Below, piece after piece: positions 1 to 3,873 of a stretch of 5,509 nucleotides of DNA. The translations under genes and the position numbers were made by a program. The notes beneath the pieces are model-generated. The model was not told the DNA's origin, ran no database searches, and saw only the letters and a list, made by a program, of their open reading frames with translations. Source of the stretch: an uncultured Methylobacteriaceae bacterium (GTDB lineage: Bacteria; Pseudomonadota; Alphaproteobacteria; Rhizobiales; Beijerinckiaceae); NCBI GenBank assembly GCA_937872715.1, contig CALMTJ010000391.1, positions 1 through 5,509 on the forward strand, read 5' to 3'. Position 1 is the stretch's first letter. Each line of letters starts with the position of its first letter.

Positions 1-579
1 GAACTCGTCGGACCACGCACCTACAGGCTCGGACGCATGCTGCGCGGTCTCGGCGGCACCGAGCGGCTGGCGGGCCGGCCCGTGCCGTCCGGCGCGCCGG
101 TCGTGCGGCTCGACGCGGCGCTGGTGCCGCTCTCCGACCGGGCCGGCGATCTCGGCCGGACCTTCACCTACCGGATCGGTCCGGCCGGGCGCGACCATGC
201 CGATCCGAGCTACGTGTCCTTATCCGCGACGGTCGGCCGGACGGCCCTGATGCCGCTCTCGCCGGTGCATCCGCGCGCGCGACGGACGCCGGACGGCATC
301 AGGCTCGACTGGATCAGGCGGACCCGAATCGACGGCGACAATTGGGAGCTCGCCGAAGTGCCGCTCGGGGAGGAGGCCGAGGCCTACGAGGTCGACATCC
401 TGGACGGCGACCTCGTCCTGCGCACGCTCCCGGCGAGCGGTCCGGCCGTCCTCTACCCGGCGGCTTCCGAGGCCGCCGATTTCAGTTCGCCCCAGATCGT
501 CCTCCGGGTCCGTATCGCCCAGCTCAGCGCGGCGGTCGGACGGGGCGAGGCGCTCGCGGCCGACCTCGCCGTCCGTTGA
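1..579 (+). CDS. GTA baseplate/host-specificity protein (RcGTA g15-like 'megatron'), C-terminal end only
   Basis: The frame is open from base 1 and ends at TGA 577-579, so 192 C-terminal residues are visible and the start lies upstream of the window. The ATG at 37 is internal: the preceding codons read ELVGPRTYRLGR and belong to the same conserved block. The signature is that of the last domain of the GTA TIM-barrel/phage-tail-3 multidomain protein: Y-R-L-G-R-M-LRGLGGTE near the left edge, then MPLSPVHPRARR, then WIRRTRIDGDNW followed by EVPLGEE. In the Rhodobacter capsulatus GTA this protein (about 1,300 residues) forms the tip of the baseplate that contacts the host envelope. It is usually the last gene of the core structural cluster, which fits the fibre and lysis genes that follow. 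Family assignment is by motif recognition. Function is inferred from RcGTA. No lesion is seen in the visible part. Confidence 0.88.
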   Translation, partial: ELVGPRTYRLGRMLRGLGGTERLAGRPVPSGAPVVRLDAALVPLSDRAGDLGRTFTYRIGPAGRDHADPSYVSLSATVGRTALMPLSPVHPRARRTPDGIRLDWIRRTRIDGDNWELAEVPLGEEAEAYEVDILDGDLVLRTLPASGPAVLYPAASEAADFSSPQIVLRVRIAQLSAAVGRGEALAADLAVR

Positions 580-586
580 TCCAGAA

Positions 587-610
587 GCTGGCGATCCTCC
601 AATCGCCGGC
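587..610 (+). promoter_or_regulatory. Intercistronic hairpin before the tail-fibre gene
   Basis: The arms 587-595 (GCTGGCGAT) and 602-610 (ATCGCCGGC) pair as a 9-bp stem with one G-U wobble and a 6-nt loop (CCTCCA). It fills most of the 55-bp gap between the g15-like gene and the fibre gene and ends 10 bp before the ribosome binding site. No T-run follows (the next bases are TCCTCCC), so it is not a classical intrinsic terminator. It could be an attenuator, an RNA-processing or mRNA-stabilising stem, or a degenerate terminator. The structure is seen directly; its role is inference. Confidence 0.45.
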
Positions 611-620
611 TCCTCCCGCC

Positions 621-625
621 AGAGG
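621..625 (+). promoter_or_regulatory. Ribosome binding site of the tail-fibre gene
   Basis: AGAGG lies 9 nt before the ATG at 635. It supports that start, which also places the conserved DUF2793 N-terminus at residue 2. Confidence 0.6.
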
Positions 626-634
626 CTCAAAGCC

Positions 635-1786
635 ATGACCGAGACGCCGAACCTCGCGCTGCCGCTGATCGCGGCGGCGCAGGCGCAGAAGCACGTCACT
701 CACAACGAGGCCCTGCGGGCGCTGGACGCGATCGTGCAATGCGCGATCAGCGATCGCGACCTCTCCGTCCCGCCGGGCAGCCCCGGCGAGGGCAGGCGCT
801 ACATCGTGGCGCCGTCGCCCTCCGGGGCCTGGGCCGGGAAGGCCGGGCAGGTCGCGGCCTGGCAGGACGGCGTCTGGACCTTCTACGCGCCAGCCGCCGG
901 GTTCCTGGCCTATCTCGTGGACGAGGCGCGGCTCCTCGTCCATGACGGTTCCGCCTGGACGGACGCGACCCCGGCCGCGCTCCAGAACCTGACGCGACTC
1001 GGGATCGGCACGGGCGCGGACGCCGCCAATCCGTTCTCAGCCAAGCTCAACGCCGCCCTCTGGACGGCGAGGCCGGCCGCGGAAGGCGGCACGGGCGACC
1101 TGCGCTATACCCTGAACAAGGAGGCGCCCGGGAAGACGCTCTCCTTCCTGTTCCAATCGGGCTATTCGGGCCGGGCCGAGATCGGGCTTGCGGGCGACGA
1201 CGACCTTCAGGTGAAGGTCTCGGCCTCCGGCTCGGCCTGGACGGAGGCGCTGCGCGTCAAGGCCGACGGGAAGGTCGGGATCGGCACGTCCGCGCCGGCG
1301 GAGCGGCTGACGGTCGCCGGCAACATCGCGCCCGCGACCGACAACGCGTCGTCCTTGGGCACCGCGACGCGGCGCGTCTCGACGGTCTACGCGGCGACCG
1401 GGACCATCAACACCTCCGACATCCGTCGCAAGACGGATGTCGCGCCCCTCGATCCGGTTCTCGCCCTGTCGCTGCTCCGTGCCACGCCGCCGATCTCCTT
1501 CCGCTGGCGGGTCGGCGGCCTCCTGCCTGGGGAGGGCGGCGCGGATCCCGTCGAGCGGCCGGGCCGGCGGCTCCACCTCGGCTGGAGCGCGCAGGACTGG
1601 TCCGGCGCCTTGCACGAGGCGCGCCTCGATGCCGGGCTCCTGGTCAGCCTCGATCCAGCCGATGCCGAGGCGGAGCTCGGCCTGCGGCCCGACCAGATCG
1701 TGGCCGTCCTCCACGCGGCCGTTCTCGGCCTCGCGGCGGAGACGGCGGCCCTCCGGGCGCGGCTCGACGCCTCGGTCGAAGCCTGA
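635..1786 (+). CDS. DUF2793 tail-fibre protein with C-terminal peptidase S74 (self-cleaving chaperone) domain
   Basis: The protein has 383 residues. Residues 1-110 match DUF2793: TPNLALPLIAAAQAQKHVTH, NEAL near residue 25, then short W-rich beta repeats. DUF2793 is found in GTA and prophage tail fibres; the RcGTA fibre Rcc00171 is one. Residues 140-260 look like a beta-stalk, with an FQSGYSGRAEIGL segment and the GIGTSAP motif at 215-221 that often precedes S74 domains. Residues 257-383 match the intramolecular chaperone of endosialidases and other fibres: INTSDIRRKTDVAPLDP, then an F-x-W core, and a final helix rich in Leu and Ala (about 350-380) with coiled-coil character. In this family the chain cuts itself just before the Ser of the Ser-Asp pair, here S261-D262, after guiding trimerisation. 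Cleavage would release 123 residues. The start is fixed by AGAGG 9 nt upstream. The position after the g15-like gene suggests a GTA side or tip fibre for cell-surface binding. Confidence 0.85.
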   Translation: MTETPNLALPLIAAAQAQKHVTHNEALRALDAIVQCAISDRDLSVPPGSPGEGRRYIVAPSPSGAWAGKAGQVAAWQDGVWTFYAPAAGFLAYLVDEARLLVHDGSAWTDATPAALQNLTRLGIGTGADAANPFSAKLNAALWTARPAAEGGTGDLRYTLNKEAPGKTLSFLFQSGYSGRAEIGLAGDDDLQVKVSASGSAWTEALRVKADGKVGIGTSAPAERLTVAGNIAPATDNASSLGTATRRVSTVYAATGTINTSDIRRKTDVAPLDPVLALSLLRATPPISFRWRVGGLLPGEGGADPVERPGRRLHLGWSAQDWSGALHEARLDAGLLVSLDPADAEAELGLRPDQIVAVLHAAVLGLAAETAALRARLDASVEA

Positions 1787-1795
1787 ACCGGCCGC

Positions 1796-1966
1796 TCAGC
1801 GGACCCGCCAGGAGGCGGGCCACCAGCCGGCCTGCTCCGCCAGGACCAAGGCGACGATGACCGCGAGCGTGGCCGCGATGATGGCCGGCCAGCGACCCGC
1901 CGGCATGCGTCGGCCGATCAGGAACAGCACGGCGAGAAGCGCGACGACGGGCAGGACGTAGCTCAT
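1796..1966 (-). CDS. Small two-helix membrane protein on the opposite strand, unknown function
   Basis: I do not recognise a named family. The 56-residue product has two hydrophobic segments, about residues 3-18 and 28-43, joined by a basic turn (GRRMPAGRW), and a Trp/Arg-rich tail ending WWPASWRVR. Both ends may face the same side, or a hairpin may sit in the inner membrane. Coding evidence: 53 of 56 codons end in G or C (exceptions CTT, CGA, GGT), as expected in this genome, and no plus-strand gene covers the stretch. The ATG at 1966 was chosen because it starts just before the first helix. A longer frame upstream is Arg-rich and unconvincing. No clear Shine-Dalgarno sequence precedes it (TCGGGCGG only). 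It converges with the fibre gene, with 9 bp between the stops, and diverges from the endolysin gene across 63 bp. The size and topology are holin- or antiholin-like, but this is inference; an unrelated host membrane peptide is equally possible. Confidence 0.7.
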   Translation of the reverse strand: MSYVLPVVALLAVLFLIGRRMPAGRWPAIIAATLAVIVALVLAEQAGWWPASWRVR

Positions 1967-1977
1967 CCGCCCGAGAT

Positions 1978-1989
1978 GGGCGCGCGCCC
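1978..1989. promoter_or_regulatory. 12-bp perfect palindrome in the divergent intergenic region
   Basis: GGGCGCGCGCCC is self-complementary over all 12 bases and sits between the starts of the minus-strand membrane gene (1966) and the endolysin (2030). It could be an operator serving both directions. In DNA this GC-rich such palindromes also arise by chance, and no convincing -10 or -35 elements are visible nearby. Confidence 0.25.
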
Positions 1990-2014
1990 TCGCCGCCGCC
2001 ACCCGTCCCGAACC

Positions 2015-2020
2015 GAGGAG
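2015..2020 (+). promoter_or_regulatory. Ribosome binding site that decides the endolysin start
   Basis: GAGGAG lies 9 nt before the ATG at 2030. An in-frame ATG at 1976 would add 18 Arg/Pro-rich residues that are not family-like and has no such site, so 2030 is preferred. Confidence 0.75.
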
Positions 2021-2029
2021 AGACCCCCA

Positions 2030-2830
2030 ATGGCCGCAGGATGCTTCGAGCGCGCCCTCGCGCTCGTTCTCGATCTGGAGGGCGGCTTCGTCCAGGATCC
2101 CCGGGATCCGGGCGGAGCCACGAATCTCGGCATCACCCGGGCGACGCTCGGGAAGGCGAGGGGCCGCGCCGTTTCCGTCGCCGATGTGAAGGCGCTGACC
2201 CGCGACGAGGCGGCTCCGATCTATCGGCGGCTCTACTGGGACGCCGTCCGGGCCGACGAATTGCCGCCCGGGCTCGACCTCGCCGTGTTCGACTACGCCG
2301 TGAATTCCGGCCCGGCCCGCGCGGTCAGGACCCTGCAATCGGTCCTGGGCGTGGCACCCGACGGCAAGCCAGGACGGGCGACGCTCGACGCCGCGGCCGC
2401 AGCGGAGCCGGGCGCGGCGATCCGGTCGGTGACGCGCGAGCGGCTGCGCTTCCTCCGCTCGCTTTCCACCTGGCCGGCCTTCGGGCGCGGCTGGACGAGT
2501 CGCACAACGCGGGTCGAAGCGGCCGCCCTCGCGGCCGCGGCGACGGCTCCGGCCGGAAGCGGCCGGAGGCCGACCCCACCCACCACCTCACCAGCAGCGA
2601 AGGAGAAGACCATGCCGGAGACCAAGAACGTGCTCGCCAGCAGGACCGTATGGGCGAACCTGATCGGGCTCGCCTCCGTCGGGCTCGGGATGCTCGGCGT
2701 CAAGACCGGCTCCATCGACGCGAACAGCCTCGCGGACGCCGCGGCCCAGCTCGTGGCGGGCGGGAGCTTCATCGCTTCGACGGTGTTCCGGATGCAGGCG
2801 ACGAAGCAGATCGGCGCCCCCCAGCCCTGA
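2030..2830 (+). CDS. GH108 endolysin (N-acetylmuramidase) fused in frame to a holin-like membrane segment
   Basis: The 266-residue protein cuts the glycan strands of peptidoglycan to release particles. Residues 5-92 are glycoside hydrolase 108: catalytic Glu17 in LEGGF, followed by DPRDPGGATNLGIT (23-36), the YRRLYWDAV block (65-73) and AVFDYAVNSGP (85-95). Residues 97-168 match the family's C-terminal peptidoglycan-binding domain, including DGKPGRATL (111-119), LRSLSTWPAFGRGW (142-155) and RVEAAAL. A Pro/Thr/Ala linker follows (about 172-194). Residues 195-266 carry two hydrophobic helices (about 206-224 and 234-253) of the kind found in small phage proteins encoded beside endolysins. GH108 endolysins of this group normally end near the linker, so the holin-like tail is the odd part. 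No stop codon separates the two in this frame. A TM-anchored endolysin is therefore predicted, unless internal initiation at 2612 dominates. The start is set by GAGGAG at 2015-2020. Confidence 0.87.
   Translation: MAAGCFERALALVLDLEGGFVQDPRDPGGATNLGITRATLGKARGRAVSVADVKALTRDEAAPIYRRLYWDAVRADELPPGLDLAVFDYAVNSGPARAVRTLQSVLGVAPDGKPGRATLDAAAAAEPGAAIRSVTRERLRFLRSLSTWPAFGRGWTSRTTRVEAAALAAAATAPAGSGRRPTPPTTSPAAKEKTMPETKNVLASRTVWANLIGLASVGLGMLGVKTGSIDANSLADAAAQLVAGGSFIASTVFRMQATKQIGAPQP
2547..2568 (+). promoter_or_regulatory. Strong GC-rich hairpin upstream of the internal holin start
   Basis: CTCCGGCCG (2547-2555) and CGGCCGGAG (2560-2568) form a perfect 9-bp stem around the 4-nt loop GAAG. It lies in the part encoding the low-complexity linker, 31 nt before the AAGGAG site of the internal start. 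No T-run follows, so a simple terminator is unlikely. It may tune translation, RNA processing or stability of the downstream holin-like coding part, or be a by-product of Gly/Arg/Pro codons. Structure seen; role inferred. Confidence 0.45.
2600..2605 (+). promoter_or_regulatory. Internal ribosome binding site for the holin-like protein
   Basis: AAGGAG, a strong match to the anti-Shine-Dalgarno sequence, ends 6 nt before the in-frame ATG at 2612. It is among the best ribosome sites in the window and lies inside the endolysin frame, which argues for separate initiation there. Confidence 0.7.
2612..2830 (+). CDS. Holin-like two-helix protein from an internal in-frame start (alternative product of the endolysin frame)
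   Basis: Initiation at ATG 2612 gives 72 residues sharing the C-terminus of the endolysin frame. The protein has a short polar N-terminus (MPETKNVLASR), helix one at about residues 12-30, a turn with KTGSID, helix two at about 40-59, and a basic tail (RMQATKQIG). The pattern SRTVWANLIG, then a small-residue helix, then a second helix ending STVFRMQATKQI resembles short phage/GTA proteins commonly encoded next to endolysins and thought to act as holins, which open the inner membrane for endolysin exit. Support for a separate product is the AAGGAG site 6 nt upstream and family-like length from this Met. Holin activity is inferred from topology and neighbourhood, not shown. Whether the fusion, the short form or both are made cannot be told from sequence. 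Confidence 0.68.
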   Translation: MPETKNVLASRTVWANLIGLASVGLGMLGVKTGSIDANSLADAAAQLVAGGSFIASTVFRMQATKQIGAPQP

Positions 2831-2833
2831 ACC

Positions 2834-2854
2834 GTTCAGCGCGAGTTCAGCGCG
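2834..2854 (+). repeat. Tandem direct repeat with 11-bp period, likely operator of the response regulator
   Basis: GTTCAGCGCG occurs at 2834-2843 and again at 2845-2854 with one A between. Read as GTTCAG-N5-GTTCAG it has the geometry of sites bound by PhoP/OmpR-family dimers: hexamers one helical turn apart. It starts 3 bp after the lysis-gene stop and ends 19 bp before the PepSY gene, upstream of an operon that encodes such a regulator, so autoregulation is the simplest reading. An overlapping 13-bp inverted repeat, CGCGCC-T-GGCGCG (2851-2863), abuts it. A weak -10 candidate, CATCGT, lies at 2865-2870. Repeat seen directly; function inferred. Confidence 0.6.
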
Positions 2855-2873
2855 CCTGGCGCGACATCGTGCC

Positions 2874-3182
2874 ATGCGCGCGTTCGTGCTCGGCCTTTCG
2901 TTGATCCTGCCGCTCGCGGCCAAAGCCGCCGACCGGTCGCTCGACGGTCTCTGCCTGTCGCCCGGCGAGACGCACGAGGCGGTCGCGACTCGCGAGGTCG
3001 TCCCGCCCACCCAGGCCATCGTCACCGCCCGGAGGGCCGCGCCGAACGCGGACCTCCTCCGGGCGGCGCTCTGCCACGAGAGCGAGGGTCTGGCCTACCG
3101 CATCGTGCTATTGCGCAAGGACGGCCGGCTTGTCCGCGTCACCCTCGACGCGCCGTCCGGCAGGGTCAAGTTCATCCATTAG
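2874..3182 (+). CDS. Small secreted PepSY-like protein, first gene of the two-component operon (FeuN-like position)
   Basis: The 102-residue protein has a signal peptide: MR, hydrophobic residues 4-15, and an A-K-A cleavage site predicted after residue 18. The mature part of about 84 residues is periplasmic. Its C-terminal half (about 60-102) has the PepSY-like pattern LLRAALCHESEG, then YRIVLLRKDGRLVRVTLDA, then SGRVKFIH. Two cysteines (27 and 67) could form a disulfide. Genes of this kind precede PhoP/PhoQ-type pairs in many Rhizobiales. In Sinorhizobium meliloti the small periplasmic protein FeuN restrains the sensor kinase FeuQ, and a similar job is inferred here from size, secretion and position. 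No Shine-Dalgarno sequence precedes ATG 2874. With a candidate -10 at about 2865-2870 the transcript could be leaderless. The TAG stop lies only 12 nt before the regulator start and in the same frame. Alternative: a generic PepSY protein with no signalling role. Confidence 0.78.
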   Translation: MRAFVLGLSLILPLAAKAADRSLDGLCLSPGETHEAVATREVVPPTQAIVTARRAAPNADLLRAALCHESEGLAYRIVLLRKDGRLVRVTLDAPSGRVKFIH

Positions 3183-3185
3183 GGA
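3181..3185 (+). promoter_or_regulatory. Ribosome binding site for the TTG start of the response regulator
   Basis: AGGGA overlaps the PepSY stop codon and ends 9 nt before TTG 3195. The in-frame TAG at 3180-3182 closes the frame upstream, and the next in-frame ATG is at residue 73, so TTG is the only start that keeps the receiver domain. Confidence 0.65.
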
Positions 3186-3194
3186 CCGGCAACC

Positions 3195-3869
3195 TTGCGC
3201 CTCCTCCTCGTCGAAGACGACCGCAACCTGAACCGCCAGATCGCCGCGGCGCTGGCCGATGCCGGCTACGCCGTGGACAAGGCCTTCGACGGCCAGGAAG
3301 GGCAGTTCCTGGGCGAGACGGAGCCCTACGACGCCGTCATCCTCGATCTCGGGCTCCCGGCGATCGACGGCGTCTCCATCCTGACGAACTGGCGCCGTGA
3401 CGGCCGCAAGATGCCGGTCCTCATCCTGACCGCCCGCGATCGCTGGAGCGACAAGGTCCAGGGATTCGACGCCGGGGCCGACGACTACCTGGCGAAGCCC
3501 TTCCACATGGAGGAGCTGCTCGCCCGCATCCGGGCGCTGCTCCGCCGGGCGACGGGCCACGCGACGAGCGAACTCGTCTCGGGATCGGTGCGGCTCGACA
3601 CCCGCTCCGGCCGGGTGAGCGTCGACGGGACGCCGATCAAGCTGACCTCGCACGAATACCGCCTCCTCTCCTACCTCATGCACCATTCCGGCCGCATCGT
3701 CTCCCGCGGGGAGCTGACCGAGCACCTCTACGACCAGGATTTCGACCGCGATTCCAACACGATCGAGGTCTTCGTCGGCAGGCTGCGCAAGAAGCTCGGG
3801 GTGGAGCTGATTCAGACCGTGCGCGGGCTCGGATACCTGGTCGAGGCGGGTTCGCCCCAGGCCGCCTGA
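3195..3869 (+). CDS. OmpR/PhoP-family response regulator (FeuP-like)
   Basis: The protein has 224 residues, normal for the family. Receiver domain, residues 1-118: acidic pocket E7-D8, phosphoacceptor D51 in VILDLGLPAIDG, switch residues T79 and Y98, and K101 in the KPF motif. Winged-helix DNA-binding domain, about 125-220: LTSHEYRLLSYLMHHSGRIV, then NTIEVFVGRLRKKL and the wing ending TVRGLGYLVE. All catalytic residues are present, so it should be phosphorylated by the kinase encoded next to it and bind direct-repeat DNA as a dimer. The close likeness to PhoP and to rhizobial FeuP (segments such as RDRWSDKVQG and DQDFDRDSNTIEVF) is from memory of those proteins. FeuP has been linked to iron uptake in R. 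leguminosarum and to cyclic-glucan export in S. meliloti; the target here is unknown. Its gene starts with TTG 12 nt after the PepSY stop and ends 4 nt before the kinase ATG. Confidence 0.92.
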   Translation: MRLLLVEDDRNLNRQIAAALADAGYAVDKAFDGQEGQFLGETEPYDAVILDLGLPAIDGVSILTNWRRDGRKMPVLILTARDRWSDKVQGFDAGADDYLAKPFHMEELLARIRALLRRATGHATSELVSGSVRLDTRSGRVSVDGTPIKLTSHEYRLLSYLMHHSGRIVSRGELTEHLYDQDFDRDSNTIEVFVGRLRKKLGVELIQTVRGLGYLVEAGSPQAA

Positions 3870-3873
3870 CCCG

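Noticed and set aside
220..699. Long minus-strand open frame opposite the g15-like and fibre genes
   Set aside because: Arg/Asp/Gly-rich translation with no domain signature; a shadow of high-GC coding DNA. The same applies to the minus-strand frames at 1037-1714, 3108-3974 and 4117-4689.
1792..1802. CCGC-TCA-GCGG mini-hairpin between the convergent stops as a bidirectional terminator
   Set aside because: Only 4 bp of stem with a 3-nt loop and no flanking T-runs; too weak to call.
1437..1961. Plus-strand open frame overlapping the fibre gene's 3' end
   Set aside because: Ser/Arg/Pro-rich composition, overlaps the recognised S74 domain in another frame, and covers the minus-strand membrane gene; no family resemblance.
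1976..2029. Longer endolysin start at ATG 1976
   Set aside because: The 18 extra residues are Arg/Pro-rich and unlike the family, no ribosome site precedes that ATG, and the one at 2015-2020 serves ATG 2030.
2095..2109. Near-perfect inverted repeat GGATCCC-C-GGGATCC
   Set aside because: It encodes the conserved DPRDPGG block of GH108; the symmetry comes from the repeated Asp-Pro codons in a constrained motif, and the one-base centre cannot form a hairpin.
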